This document shows positions 33,241 to 45,125 of a stretch of DNA of 64,000 bases, one piece after another. Source of the stretch: Sarcophilus harrisii (lineage: Eukaryota > Chordata > Mammalia > Dasyuromorphia > Dasyuridae). The notes beneath the pieces are model-generated. The model saw only the letters and a list, made by a program, of their open reading frames with translations, searched no databases and was not told where the DNA came from. The stretch covers positions 280,974,181-281,038,180 of the forward strand of contig NC_045430.1 in NCBI RefSeq assembly GCF_902635505.1, given 5' to 3'. The first letter of the stretch is position 1. Each line of letters begins with the position of its first letter. Both the position numbers and the translations under genes were made by a program.

Positions 33241-33569
33241 GCCATTCTGGCTCTTTGTAATTAGAGCCTCTCCTTCCCTAATTATTTCCTTAATATACAT
33301 CCTGGCATAGATTATAGAGTCTGCTGACAATGTTATTCTCAGGAATTTTTGTTACACATGGCTTGAACTAGAGACCATTTAAGGACTCTCAGAATCTATG
33401 ATTTTTGTGAACTTTTTCAAAACATGAAGAAAAGCTCATTGGCCTGTTATTTTCTTACTATAACTACTTCCACTTTTGTGCATAGTTGCTCATTTTCCTT
33501 TGTTGACTTCTTTATTTTTTCTATTGTCTTCCAAAAATCCCTATTAATGGCTCACTACCACATTTCTCT

Positions 33570-33593
33570 GATTTTTTTTTTTTTTTTTTTTTT
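33570..33593 (+). repeat. Poly-T run
   Basis: About 24 T residues; may be the tail of an unrecognised - strand retroelement. Confidence 0.85.
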
Positions 33594-33707
33594 AGTACTC
33601 AAGGCAGAGACTCACTTAAACCAGGTCACTTGGATTCATCAAAGATGATGATATTGCCATAAGTTTCAACTCTCTTATTTCCAGTTTTCTTCTGTCCTCT
33701 TCAGTGC

Positions 33708-33760
33708 CACCATCCATCTACCCAGCCATCCATCCACCCATCCATCTATTCATCCCCTAT
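33708..33760 (+). repeat. (CATC)n microsatellite
   Basis: Imperfect CATC/CATCTA/CACC units. Confidence 0.85.
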
Positions 33761-34084
33761 CCATACTTCCAAAAGTAGTTAAGAAGCCATCTTCTTTCCT
33801 ATGAAAACTTTCATCTTTCTTCTAGTCAGGAGAACAATTTCCCTCTCCTCCAACCTATCACAGCATTCTCTATCTCATTTCTTCAACTTTCATTTGGTAT
33901 CTTGTATGGTGCTTCTGGTTTCCTTTGTCAACTTGATGATAAGTTGCAGGAGTATGGAAGATATTTCTCATTTTCATATGTATCCTCTGAAGGTCAGAGT
34001 GTAAATCTTCCCTAAAGTGGGTCCCTAGATTTGGTGCCTGGAGCCACTGGAATTATTGCCTTCCTGGGCTGTTACTAAACTAGA
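33761..34084. other. Unassigned intron sequence
   Basis: Pyrimidine-leaning text, no family or exon recognised. Confidence 0.4.
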
Positions 34085-34300
34085 TAAGGAGGAGGTGAGA
34101 TATAGGAGAGAGGTAGCATGGGATGGTGGAAAGAATGATGGAATTGACTTCAGAAGATTTTGATTCATTTCTAAAATTGTTCACTTTCTGGCTTTGTGAC
34201 CCCCCGAGCCTCTGTCTTTATTTGCAAAATGTATATTTTTTTATTATGCCCCTCACAGGGTTCTTGAGAGGAAAATACTTCATAAATTCCCTATGCAACA
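34085..34300 (+). repeat. MIR-type SINE
   Basis: 'ggtagcatgggatggtggaaagaatgatgg', 'cactttctggctttgtgacc', 'gcctctgtctttatttgcaaaatg', 'cctcacagggttcttgagagg' in + strand order. Confidence 0.72.
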
Positions 34301-34369
34301 TAGTGAACATATATAGAAAAAAGGAATTAGTAATAATAGCAGTACAAAGAACAATAATAATGATTCCAG

Positions 34370-34545
34370 AGTGGAGTTTAGATCATGGAAGGCATCTTAG
34401 AGAGCAAATATTCCAGATCCCTCATCATACAAATAAAGAAACAAAATGTCAGAATAGTGAACTCAGTTATCCAGATTCACATGAATATCAGTTACAGATC
34501 TAGAATTTAACCCTCTGTTCTCTAATTCTGAATCTTATGAGCTTC
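34370..34545 (-). repeat. MIR-type SINE
   Basis: 'gatcatggaaggcatcttag', 'acaaataaagaaacaaaatg', 'agatctagaatttaaccctctg' in reverse order. Confidence 0.55.
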
Positions 34546-35274
34546 TTACACCTCCACATTGATTATGCTGAAGGAGCCCATTAAGTAAGCTTTTGGTTCA
34601 AAAGCTTATTTAATGGAGTTAAGTTAATAATGCAGTTATTTCCATTCCTAACATTAAATGTATGCCTTCCATCTCGATATTTTTCTGATGGGGGACTTGT
34701 CAATTTTGGCTGGTGAGGAGGAGACTTTCCTATGTCATAGAGCTCTTATAATGTCATCAAATCATTCCATGTAGGTGATACCCAGTTGTCAGAACTGGGA
34801 CAGAATCCTCCATGTTGATTCCTTTTTCTCCATTTAAAGGAACTGACTCTGAAAAGAGTGGGCAGAGAACTGAATTTTGTTTGAAATGAATTACTTGCCT
34901 TCCTGAGAAAGAGGCAATATAAATGGAAGGCAGCAACATAAGGAAGACTAAGGTGATGATATAGTTAAATAAAGATTCAAAGAAAAATACTGCTCATTAG
35001 TTATCAGAACTCCCTCAATTTCTGGTTATTTTTTTCAGCATTTGGATATCTAGCAATGACTTATATGCATTTATGCTGCATTTTTTTATTTTTCTTGTTT
35101 TTTAAAGAATGACTTTAAAAAGATAGAATGGATCTATCTCATTACATCAGCTACTGAGAAGTCCTCCTGTTTTGACACGAGGAAGCTTAGACACTATTTT
35201 CCTAAATCATATAGCCAAAAATTGGCAAGAACCAGGTCAGGACCCCTTTCATCTGTCTGCCTAATTTGTGCTTT
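34546..35274. other. Unassigned intron sequence
   Basis: AT-rich, no repeat family or exon recognised. The words 'aagtaagcttttgg' and 'caaaagcttattt' near 34583-34610 form a loose inverted repeat. Confidence 0.4.
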
Positions 35275-35960
35275 TTCCAGTAAAGTCATTATTTATTTCT
35301 GTTTTTCTCTCTGTCCCTTCCACTTTCCCCTCCCTTTCTTCTTTCAAATATATATGTATATATGTACCCACACATATGTGTATTTTTTCCCCATTGCTTA
35401 AATTATCCCCTAAATCCCTCACTCTCCTCTTCCCAGAAAATCATTCTTTATAATGAAGATTTCTACAAAAAGAAAAAGAAAAGCAATAAGCAAAACCAAT
35501 TGACATAAAATGGTATTATTGGAAATGTTCCACATCAAGAAACCTCAGTTCTGCAAAGAAGTAGATACCTCTTCCAACTCTTCTGCTCTCCATTCTAGAG
35601 GGCAAACTTGTTCTTAATACTTTTGCAACATCGAGTATTGATTATTTTGTTATTATTCTTCATTTCATTGACATTTCTTGAATCATTGGATATATCGTTT
35701 CTCAGCTTCTTCTCACTTGATTTTGTTTCAGTTTGTATCATTCTCTAGGTGCTTCTGTGTATATGTATGTGTGATGGCATTATATTTATTCATTAGCTAT
35801 AACATAATGATACAATTGCATTGCCTTCTTGTCCTCCTAAAGCTTGTTTAACCACTCTTCAACTGATGGACGTGTACTTTGTTTCAAATATTTTGCTACC
35901 ATGAAACTGTTTTAACATTTCAAATTTTAAAGTTTTACATTTGTTTAAAAATGATCAGAA
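35275..35960 (-). mobile_element. Old L1 3' region
   Basis: 'gtatcattctctaggtgctt', 'tgatggcattatatttattcattagc', 'accactcttcaactgatggac' and 'tttcaaatattttgctacca' follow the antisense L1 3' region in order, with heavy divergence. Left part (pyrimidine-rich, then A-rich) fits the 3' UTR. Confidence 0.6.
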
Positions 35961-36124
35961 TATAATCCAGGCAAGGCAAATCTTTGGTCTCTATGTGCTG
36001 ATAAATCGCTTTCTAAATATATGTTTCAGTGTTTTTAATAAAACTCTGCCCAGTGATGGCGCTAAGCAATGTTGTTGGATCTTGGGACTCTAGAAGATCA
36101 GTGTAGGGGAAAGGATGCTCAAGT

Positions 36125-36145
36125 TCTTTTTTTTTTTTTTTTTTA
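36125..36145 (+). repeat. Poly-T run
   Basis: About 20 T residues. Confidence 0.85.
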
Positions 36146-36324
36146 GAGGTTCTGGGGACTGTCCCTCCTCTATCATGCACAGAGATGTGTGACTCTAAAG
36201 TGATGAGAAGGATTTTTGTCTTGGAGAATCCATTCCATTGCTTTTCAGTCACACAATTTATGTCTGATCTAAAAACACAACCCAGAAATGAATAGGAACT
36301 CTGTGACAAGGAAAACACTTGAAT

Positions 36325-36545
36325 TTACAGAGCTTTTGTTATTTCAGTCATGCTCAACTTCTTGTGACCCATTTGGGCTTTTCTTGGCAAAGATACTGGA
36401 GTGATTTGCCATTTCCTTCTCCAGCTCATTTTACAGATGAGGAAACTGAGACAAACAGGGTTAAATGACTTCCCCAGAATTATACCGTTAAAAAGTATCT
36501 GAGGCCAGATTTGAACACAGAAAGATGACCGTTCCAATTGTTGTT
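36325..36545 (-). repeat. Marsupial tRNA-derived SINE
   Basis: 'ttatttcagtcatgctcaac', 'gacccatttgggcttttcttggcaaagatactggagtg', 'ccatttccttctccagctcattttacagatgagg' and 'tctgaggccagatttgaaca' give the SINE in reverse, tail first. Confidence 0.85.
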
Positions 36546-36589
36546 TAAACATGTTGCAGATAGTAATCTTATCATTTTAAAGTATGAAA

Positions 36590-36690
36590 GGCAGCAAGGT
36601 GTAATGGCTACAGTTGAAGACTGTAGTCAGAAAGCTTAGGTTCAAGTCTTGTCCTCTGAGACAGGCTGTAAGTCCCCCTTTGTGATTCAA
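36590..36690 (+). repeat. SINE head fragment
   Basis: 'aggcagcaaggtgtaatggctacag' and 'gcttaggttcaagtcttgtcc' look like the tRNA-like head with A and B boxes. Confidence 0.55.
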
Positions 36691-36699
36691 TAAGGTACA

Positions 36700-38640
36700 A
36701 AATCATTGTTGAACTGCATTGGTAAAAAGGCATTTTGCATGATAATCAAATCCTAGGTCAAGCCTAACTAAACCAGTTAATTTCGTATGCTCTACCAGGA
36801 TTCTTTATTAATGTAGAGCATTATACATTTTACATATTCTAAAACATTTAAATAAGAAAGTTCTATCTCATGCTACAAGTTGGGAATCTCATTTATTAAT
36901 AGCAATTAATTAATGATATCCCTAAATATGTTCAAATTGGGGTCTACACATTTCTATGAGATCCCACGGGAGGTCACAGAATAAAATGGTTCTGGTAAAA
37001 TTAGTGAAAAGACACCAAAACCTCACATTAATTTTCTCTACTTGCTTCCCTTTGGTGATTGGTATTTTTTCAGACTCTCAGATGAATGATGAGATCTTTT
37101 TCTTCTGTTGTATATTTTGGCACTAAATAATTATGACTTCTGTGATCTAAGATTCCATGGATGATTATAGCATTGCATTTTTATGGGAAGTTGATTTGTG
37201 GTTTATTACACGTACTTTTACTTTTCACATAATATTCTCTAGACATGCTCTAGATGATATTGTGGCTTAAGCGACAAATTATAATTATGTGCAATGTGAA
37301 TAAAAGCAGCTCCTTGGCTACATATTGAAGGAAAACTGTTTTTAAATGAAACCATTTAGCTATTATTGATCAATTGATACATTTTTGCCTTTTCATTCTG
37401 CTTATACATTTGATACCAGATGCTTGAGATATAATTTTTATGCCTAGGTACTGCCTAGTAGAGAAGATTATATTTGATTCTGTGAAAAGAGATAGTACAT
37501 TAATTTTTTTAAAATAATATTTGACATTTTCAGTAAGCTTTAAAAATTCTGAGTATCTCATTTGGAGTTCATAGTAGCATATACAGTAAGTACTTACTGT
37601 TATTGCCATCTAAAATTAAGAGAATATTCTCCCTAATTTTATGTTTCTCTTCTAAGTCATTGATTAATTTTTTTAAAGATAGAACTAGGACAGAACACTC
37701 AGGATATTCTTGGAAATGTCCCTCAGGGTTAAGGTCATCCATATAGTGTTGTTGTTTTTATTATAATTTTACATGAAATTGTTTAGCAGTTAACACTGGG
37801 TTTCACTGTTGTATTGTTAGTGCATTGTTGTATAGTTAGTATAGTAAAGTTACCAATTTAGACTTAAAAAAAAATAAAGTTACATCAGTATAACTTCTTA
37901 ATGAACCCTTAGGTATTACTATTTTCTTTTTTAAAAGTCAATATTTATTGAACAATAGCTTATAGAATTTCATGAAAGATTAAGCTAAGGACCAAATGAG
38001 ATAATACAGAGTTTAATTTCTGGGAAAACATAGTTCCTCTTTTGACAATCAAGATACTTGCTTATGCTCAGTTTTCCTCAACTTCTCCATGTACCAGCCT
38101 GCCACCTTACCTATACTGAGGCTCCTGTCATTCATTGCAGATGAGTTGGGCAATCAGGATGAATAAAATAAGGGAGCAGGGAGTGGAGAGATTGAGGTTT
38201 AAGCATTCAAAGCTACTCTTTCTGAGTCATGAAATATTTCTTCTTTGTTTCTTACTTGAATTTCTATTTTGGTTATTTCTGAATTTGACCTAGATAATTA
38301 GCCTATTCATGCTTTGACAGAAAGAAAACAAGACTATACAAAACAAGGCAAAGCAAAACAAACAAACACCACAAAATTATTTCCAAGTCACCTAACCCCT
38401 GGAGAAGACCTTGCCTTTCTTGATGATCCCTGCAGATTTTCCTACAGTGGCTGACACTTCATTTGCTACTTCTTTCTGGACCTGAGGCATCTAGTTGATC
38501 CTGTATCATTGCAGCATTTACAAAGTCATACTCCACTTCTGTCAATTTTTTTCCATTCTAATAATCATCAGAAAAAAAGCGAAGGAACCTCCGTGACTTT
38601 TTGCTTGCCCTTTTTTGATCATTTAGAGGACACCTTTTCC
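36700..38640. other. Repeat-poor AT-rich intron block, candidate conserved noncoding DNA
   Basis: About 1.9 kb without a confident transposon or microsatellite. It has clustered homeodomain-type words, including ATTTATTAATAGC and AATTAATTAATGA near 36891-36917. No exon seen. Function is inferred from position and lack of repeats. Confidence 0.4.
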
Positions 38641-38649
38641 TAACTGGAA

Positions 38650-38815
38650 GTGATGCTTACAAATACTTCAAAGGCAAAAAATGATCTCTTATCTCATTTG
38701 ATCCTTACAACCCTGGTATGGCACCAAAACAACTACTGCTTCTCTTTTGACAGGTGAGGAAAGTGAGCCTTAAAGGTTAATCGATTTACCCACAATCACC
38801 CAGCAAATAAATTTC
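38650..38815 (-). repeat. MIR-type SINE cut by an L1
   Basis: 'ttatctcatttgatccttac', 'gacaggtgaggaaagtgagcc' and 'cccacaatcacccagcaaa' run in reverse SINE order. The L1 interrupts right after the 'cacacag' block. Confidence 0.72.
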
Positions 38816-39343
38816 TTTTTTTCTTTTTTTATGATTATAGCTTTTTATTTACAAAACCTATGCATGGGTAATTTTTCAACATTGACTCTTGCAAAACTTT
38901 GTATTCCAACTTTTCCTCTACTTCCCCCCACCCTCTCCCCTAGATGGCAGGTAGTCCAATACATGTTAAATATGTTAAAGTGCATATTAAATCCAATATA
39001 TGTAAACATATTTATACAGTTATCTTGCTGCATAAGGAAAATCAGATTTAGAAAGAAAGAAAAAAAAAACATGAGAAGGAAAACAAAAATTCAAGCAAAC
39101 AAAAAAAGAAAGAGTAGCAATGCTATGTTGTGGTCCACACTCATTTCCTATAGTTCTCTCTCTGGGTATAGCTGATTCTCTTTACTGAATAACTGGAACT
39201 GGTTTGAATCATCTCATTGTTGAAAAGAGCCATGTCCATCAGAGTTGATCATTGTATTGTTGACATGTATAATGATCTCCTGGTTCTTATTTCACTTAGT
39301 ATCAATTCTCAATCAAGTCTCTCCAGGCCTCCCTGAAATCATC
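38816..39343 (-). mobile_element. 5'-truncated L1 3' end with intact target-site duplication
   Basis: Opens with T-rich tail, then 'tatagctttttatttacaaaac', 'cccctagatggcaggtagtcc' and 'agagttgatcattgtattgt'. It is bracketed by CACCCAGCAAATAAATTTC (38797-38815) and CACCCAGTAAATAAATTTC (39344-39362), a 19-bp duplication with one mismatch. It landed in an older SINE. Confidence 0.9.
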
Positions 39344-39399
39344 CACCCAGTAAATAAATTTCAAAGCAATCTTTAAGATAAAGTTTCTTTTAAATAGCA

Positions 39400-39860
39400 G
39401 AACTGTAAGATGTCAAAGTTGAAAGAAACCTTAAAGGTCATCTAGAGTCTATGTCACACCTGAAGAAGAATCCACTCTCCAGTATACTAGAAAAATGGTC
39501 ATCTAGCCTTGGCTTGAAGGGATCTAATAAGAAGGAATTTATTGTCTGAAAGCCACTTTGAAAGTTTCACTAGTTCCCCATGTGCACACCAATTATAAAA
39601 CTTAAATTTCCCTCTTTTAGATCTCCCATTCATTGCTTCTAGTTCTGATCTTTAGGTCTAAGCAACTGAAGGTGGAGGGCTCTCAAAATAAATTCTTCCT
39701 TTTCTTTCAGCTTGCAGAGACGGCATCATGACCCCTCTAAGTCTTCTTTTCTCAGGTTAAAAAGCTCCTGCTCTTTCAGCTGTTTCTCTTATGTCATGAA
39801 CTCAAAGTCCATCAGTATCTTAGTTGCCTTCCTCCAGATCGTCTTTAAGTTATGGAAAAT
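39400..39860 (-). mobile_element. CR1-type LINE 3' end
   Basis: 'gttgaaagaaaccttaaaggtcatctag', 'agaaaaatggtcatctagcc', 'cccattcattgcttctagttctg', 'catcatgacccctctaagtcttcttttctcagg' and 'ttagttgccttcctccagatc' follow the antisense 3' part of amniote CR1-type elements in the correct order. Confidence 0.65.
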
Positions 39861-39864
39861 CTTC

Positions 39865-40045
39865 CTGGAATTGATTGTAATATGCAACCATCCTGGAGAG
39901 CAATATGGAGCTGTGCCCAATAGGCTATAAAATGGTGAATACCATTTGAGTTAGCAATACCACCAATGGATCTATACCTCAAAGAGATCAAAGAAAACAT
40001 CCTGTCACTTGAACAGTAGCTATTATATTTGTATCAGGAAATAAG
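39865..40045 (+). mobile_element. L1 fragment, sense to the gene
   Basis: 'gcaaccatcctggagagcaatatggagctg', 'gctataaaatggtgaatacc', 'gcaataccaccaatggatct', 'acctcaaagagatcaaag' is L1 3' ORF2/UTR text in sense. It lacks both ends. It is the only + strand L1 piece found. Confidence 0.7.
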
Positions 40046-40213
40046 GTCCTAATAGACATGCTGAGGTGGTTTCAGGATACCAGCAGGAAAAAAAGAAACT
40101 ATATCAAGCCTAAAGGGAATTTCAAGAGGACATGCTTTCAAATGGAACAAGATGTCTTCTAGCATTCTGCTAGCCATATCTACTTTCTATGTTTGAGTCT
40201 ATTTTCCCTAGGC

Positions 40214-41576
40214 CAGGGATGGGGAATCTTTTTTTTTTTCTGCCAAGAACCATTTGGATATCTGTAATATCATTCATGAATTATGAAATATTATCAATGT
40301 AAAAATTTGCCTGCTATATTTCAAAATAAATTAATTGAGTCACCCCTAATATAATGGCCCAAACTGCTTTTCTTGGTTGAGACATGTGATGTTAGCTGGT
40401 ATTGATGATGTTACTTGGAACTATTTTTCCAGGTTTGCACTGTCAACTTTTGCCATGGTAAGTTTTGAAAAGAACTGCTCGTAGCAGTGAAGTTGTTCCA
40501 AAGACAGATACATATTTCAATGCATGTCTCTTTAAAGTGGGAAATTCATCAGTTTGCTTATGTAACATTTATGGAACTCAAGCAGTGGGTGATTGTTGTA
40601 CCTGGCTTTTAGCTCATCATCATTTTGCAGCTGAATGATTTCCTCGGTAGGTTATTAGGCACATCAGCCGGTTCCACTTTCACTAGTGTAGCAAAGATGT
40701 ACAATTATTTGCTTACTTGTGGTGTCCTTGAATCTTCAGTGAATGCCTCAATTAGTTTCACACATTCACCAACATATTCAAGTGTCTTAGAGGGCTTTCG
40801 ATCTTCAAGAGTGGAAATGCAGTGCATTATTCCTTTTGAGTTGCACTTTCCACAAGTTTTTCACGATTGATTTCACATTTGAAAGCTGGGAGCTGAGAAG
40901 CTGATTGGGGCCCTGTAGCTCGACTTCATCCTAAGTCCATAAAACCCTATGAGCACTTCCCTCATCTCAGCCACTTCATTTCACAGAGATAAACACGATC
41001 ATCACAATCAGAGTCAAGATCATTGAGTGTCTCCTTAAACTGGTGGCTGTTAAACCCTCTGCTTTTGACATTTTTCATGATGCTATTGTTAACATCACAG
41101 TGTTGAGCCCCAGTGATTGTAGAGGGACTTTCTTGGTATGTGGTGCAGTGGCATGTAATTAAATCATATTGATCGAGATTGAGATGATTCAGTTCTTTCT
41201 CTTCTCATCCCAATTGCTGTAGTTTTGCCACAGTGTGTTAACACTATTGCAATGTGTATTACTCCCAGCCTGCCTGGAACCAACTGTCCTCTGAGTCATG
41301 GCAATACAGGCAGACGGGCTGTGGACAACCAATGAGAAGCATACTTATCTGTCCCATCATGTGCTCATATGTGTCCTATTTCATAATGAATGCGCATTGC
41401 TTGTCCCTCAAAATTTATGTTATTATTATGATTCACTTAATATAAATTTATGTTGCTATGAAAAAGGCTCCTAGATTTATTGAATTTTGAGTTCCGCCTG
41501 CAATTGCCTTGGCAGGGCCAGACCAGATGATTTCCTGGGCCTTTATGGCCTGCAGACTGGACATTCCCTGTTCCCA
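40214..41576 (-). mobile_element. hAT (Charlie-like) DNA transposon with decayed transposase
   Basis: Left end CAGGGATGGGGAATC; the right end, read in reverse, gives a similar GGGAACAGGGAATG. Flanks CCCTAGGC (40206-40213) and TCCTAGGC (41577-41584) match at 7 of 8, as in hAT 8-bp duplications. On the - strand, short translated stretches resemble hAT transposase of the GTF2IRD2/ZBED type: KSRGFNSHQFKETLNDLDSD with VYLCEMKWL, and near the C-terminus PTLKRHALKYVSVFG. The pieces fall in different frames with several stops, and at 1.36 kb it is shorter than autonomous Charlies (about 2.5-3 kb), so it is a dead, partly deleted copy. Confidence 0.75.
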
Positions 41577-41584
41577 TCCTAGGC

Positions 41585-42390
41585 TCTGTAAATGATGCTG
41601 ACTGAATGGGTCACAAAAATTTGAATATAAGGATGGGGTATTCTTACTCCAGCATATTTGTGGTTATTTGCTTTCTAAAAATTAATTAAGTCTTACTGAA
41701 AAATTAATATTGACTTGTTATTCATGAGGAAAACCAGCGGGGGCTTATGATCTAAACCATTAGAAAAGCATCCCTCAACTTTTCAGGGATACCCCCTAGA
41801 CTAGGAGGAGTATAGGAATGGCCTCTGAGCCTCTGGAGTGAGTTTGGTTTGGGAGAATAACTTCAGAGTTTAACTTTAATTATGCTTTGCTCCTGTTATT
41901 CAGTTCTGCAAACTAGTTATAAATTATAAGGTACTAGACATTTATCATATGGAGATAAGAATAAAATATAGCTTACATTATACTATCTTTTGTTCCATAT
42001 CCTTTTTAGACAAAGTAATTTAATAAAGTTCTCAATATCCTTAGATGTTTCCTTTTTTTTCTCTGTGAAATAAGTTTTTTAGAATTTTGTTATTGAGATT
42101 TTTTTTCTTCATTCAATGAAATTCATTCATTTATGTATGAAATAGACATTTTATCATACTATATCTTGATTCTACTCCTGAAACTTACTAGATATGTATT
42201 CCTGAGCTATGTCTTGATTCCAAGAATTTAGAAATCTAGTAGTCTGAAAAAGATCTGTGTACAAATATATGGAATATAAATTGCATATGTGTGCATGTGT
42301 ATATGTGTGTTTATACATTTAAAATATCTAACCTGAATCTTTCTCTCTGAAATCAGCATTAATTTCAGAATTACATGTCTTGGAATCATG
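41585..42390. other. Unassigned intron sequence
   Basis: AT-rich; no recognised family or exon. Confidence 0.4.
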
Positions 42391-42442
42391 TTTTTTTTTT
42401 TTTTTTGAAAATTTTGCACTTTATATATATATATATATATAT
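42391..42442 (+). repeat. T run and (TA)n microsatellite
   Basis: T16 near 42391 and a TA run at 42421-42442. Confidence 0.9.
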
Positions 42443-43794
42443 CCAACATACAAGACCAGTCTTTCTTCTAGGAATTGTACTATGAAGAAATTTATAGTAA
42501 TATCTATATTTGAAATTACTTTGTGACTAAAGTTTAGGTTTTTGTACTTTCAGTTACAAAACTTTTTCTGGTAGGCATTATCCTTATAAACATATAAACA
42601 CTCTCATTTCCAGTACTGGTAATTCTTATTTGTTATCCTCTGAGACTATTTGATCAGTTATATCACCCACAATATAGTGATTCCCCAAATAAGTCAGGTT
42701 ATATTTGGGAAGATAAAGGGATGGTTCTCCTTTTATTGCTCCTATGGAAAATTCTCTGATTCATGGCTGTGGAAACCAATGATGTATATCCCACATTGTT
42801 AGGCCCTTTTCCAAATACCCAGGCCATCCTTGAATCCCTGGAATGAAAAACAAGGGATGTGACATCTTTTGTTTTCTCTCAGTGACCCTTCAAAGTTCTT
42901 TTCCAGCAGATATTTGGTCCAAGTTGGATTTTAAGTCTATAAGGACTATTCCTTTTAGGCTCAATTTCCAGTAGCTTTCTGTTTCATTGCTTATTTTAGG
43001 AGATTCTGGAATCCCATGGTGTGGACACCACAGAAATATACGTATTAGATGGTATTGGATCAGATGAGCTGGAATTGTCAAAACACACATCCTCGTTCTC
43101 TTGCCCAGAACCCTTCTTTTGCAGTTCGAGCATGGTCTATATTGCGAGAACATTCTTGTGTGTTGTCCATTTAACCAATAAATCTGTCATCACTGACTGG
43201 TCTCCATTTCCTCTGAAATAAACAAATCATGATTAAATTCTTTGAAGCCATGGACTGCCAAGAAACACAAAAGTCCCTTTTGCTATATCCATTGAGATAA
43301 AGTGGTTAGTGAATGGAAATGAGCTGAAACTGAAAGGGCCTCAGCCTTGTCACACCTGCTCCAAAGTACCATAGACTTCCACCCAGTAGGAATTCAAACA
43401 AACCTCAAATCACCGTATAAGGGGGAAGGGAGGATGCCCAGCCAAGAAGTGAATGGTGAGGCTTTGGACACTACTTAAAGCAGGTCTGGCTCATCAAAAT
43501 GTTGGAAATGGGAAAAGGGAGAGAAAGTCGGAAGTCCATCTGCTATGGGCTCGTGGCACATGCTGCCTCAGACCAGGAGCTATTTTTCCTTCTACACATT
43601 GCTCTAATTCTATTTTAAAGTGAATTGCTGTTGAGCTTATAACAACAGGCAGTACATTCCGTCAGCTATAGCTTTCAGTATGAAAGGTCCATTCACAATT
43701 TTCCAGTAACTTATCAAATATCGAGTTTCCTTGTTTCTTTTGGAGAATATCGCTCTGAGATTGGTTATGTAGTGTTCTCTGGGAATGGAAACCA
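42443..43794. other. Unassigned intron sequence
   Basis: About 1.35 kb without a confident family. Text near 43170 (AACCAATAAATCTGTC) includes a polyadenylation-like word. Confidence 0.35.
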
Positions 43795-43872
43795 AGCAGA
43801 AAAGTGCTCTACTATAATGAGCATTAGACTTGTAGGCAAGAAGACCCGAGTTCAAATCCTGTTTCAGGCTAT
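43795..43872 (+). repeat. SINE head fragment
   Basis: 'ataatgagcattagacttgtaggcaagaagacccgagttcaaatcctg' is the tRNA-like head with a good B box. Body missing. Confidence 0.7.
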
Positions 43873-44504
43873 TTTTTGTGATCAATAATCCTATTAAGAT
43901 CACTTATTTTGTGGGAAATCTCTTGGATGACCACCTTTATAAGATCATAGAGTTGGACACGTAGACCTGTTATGGTCCCTTCTCTTCTTGTTAGTCTGTT
44001 ACCCGTGTCAGTATGACAGTAATATAGGCCTACTAAAACCAAAAAAGAAAAAGTTGAAGTCAAACAAATTGAGCTATAATTAGACAGAATTTGTATTTCA
44101 TGCTTGACTTTTATTCTTTATATTCTTAAATCTCATGGCTTTTGTCTCTGCAAAATGAAGACAACGCTCATTTGGAAAGGGTCCTATGGTCTTTAGCTGG
44201 ATGATGATCTGTAGCCTGCAAAGAACATTAGGGCTATATGCTTTGCATCTTGTCTGATTACACAGAGACCTCTTGACCTCAGGCCCTTGGACTAATTATT
44301 TTTGGTTCCCGTAAGAGATCAAATACAGAAGGATTTATCACAGCCAGACTTTATTAGACCCAACTTTAAAGTCAAGTTTTATTTTTTTGTTTGGGGTGGT
44401 TATTGGTAGGGTCATGTCATGTATTTAAGTTCAAATATCTTTCTTTTACTTAAGTAATACTAACACACTGACTTCTTATGTTCGTGATCTATCCTATTGT
44501 TTCA

Positions 44505-44648
44505 TGAGATAGTAGGTTGTAGTAGTGAAATCGAATTTGGACTCAAGAAGAACGGAGTTTACATCTTCTTCTGTCTGAGTGACATTAGGTGAGTCAACCT
44601 CTCAAGTTAAGACAATATTTGTAAACCACTTTGCACAGTTCTTGGAAC
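44505..44648 (+). repeat. SINE fragment
   Basis: 'gtagtgaaatcgaatttgg', 'caagaagaacggagtttacatc', 'gagtgacattaggtgagtcaacctc' and 'aaaccactttgcacagttcttgg' follow the MIR-type SINE order. Confidence 0.6.
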
Positions 44649-44649
44649 C

Positions 44650-44880
44650 CTTGTGGTTCAGCTATTCATTCATGTCCAACTCTTTATTATCCCATGGATT
44701 ATAGCAGGCGAAGATAATGGGATGGATTACTCTTTCCTTCTCTAGCAGATTAAAGAAAACAGAGATGAAATGACTTGCTTAAGATCACACAGTTAGTGAG
44801 TATTTGAAGTCAGGCCTTCCTGACTTTAGATAGCATGCTTGATCCACGGCATTACCAATCTGTCTCTCTTGGAAGATAGA
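44650..44880 (-). repeat. Marsupial tRNA-derived SINE
   Basis: 'gtggttcagctattcattcatgtccaactctttattatccc', 'gaaatgacttgcttaagatcacacagttagtgag', 'gtcaggccttcctgactttag', 'gatccacggcattaccaatctgtctc' in reverse, tail first. It abuts a + strand copy. Confidence 0.82.
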
Positions 44881-44949
44881 AAGCACTTAATGATTGCTTC
44901 TTCTTTCCTGTTCTTTCCTTCCAGCTACCCAGGGAACTCACTATAAGTT

Positions 44950-45125
44950 ATTAGAAGAGTACTGTGGAGTTAGAATATATGGGTTTAAATCCCAGCTCTC
45001 CTAATTATCTCTCTGATCTTGGACAAATACAAATTCTCTCTCAGTGTTGGTTTCCTCAGCTCTAGAACAAGGAAGTTAAAGTAGATGATCTCTAAATCCC
45101 TTCTAGTTCTAAGTCTGTGAAATTA
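44950..45125 (+). repeat. MIR-type SINE
   Basis: 'atatgggtttaaatcccagctctcctaattatc', 'gatcttggacaaatac', 'tggtttcctcagctctagaac' and 'ctctaaatcccttctagttctaag' in + order. Confidence 0.75.

Noticed and set aside
42760-43220. Possible LTR, because of AACCAATAAATCTGTC
   Set aside because: A single polyadenylation-like word is not enough; no ends, no internal viral text nearby.
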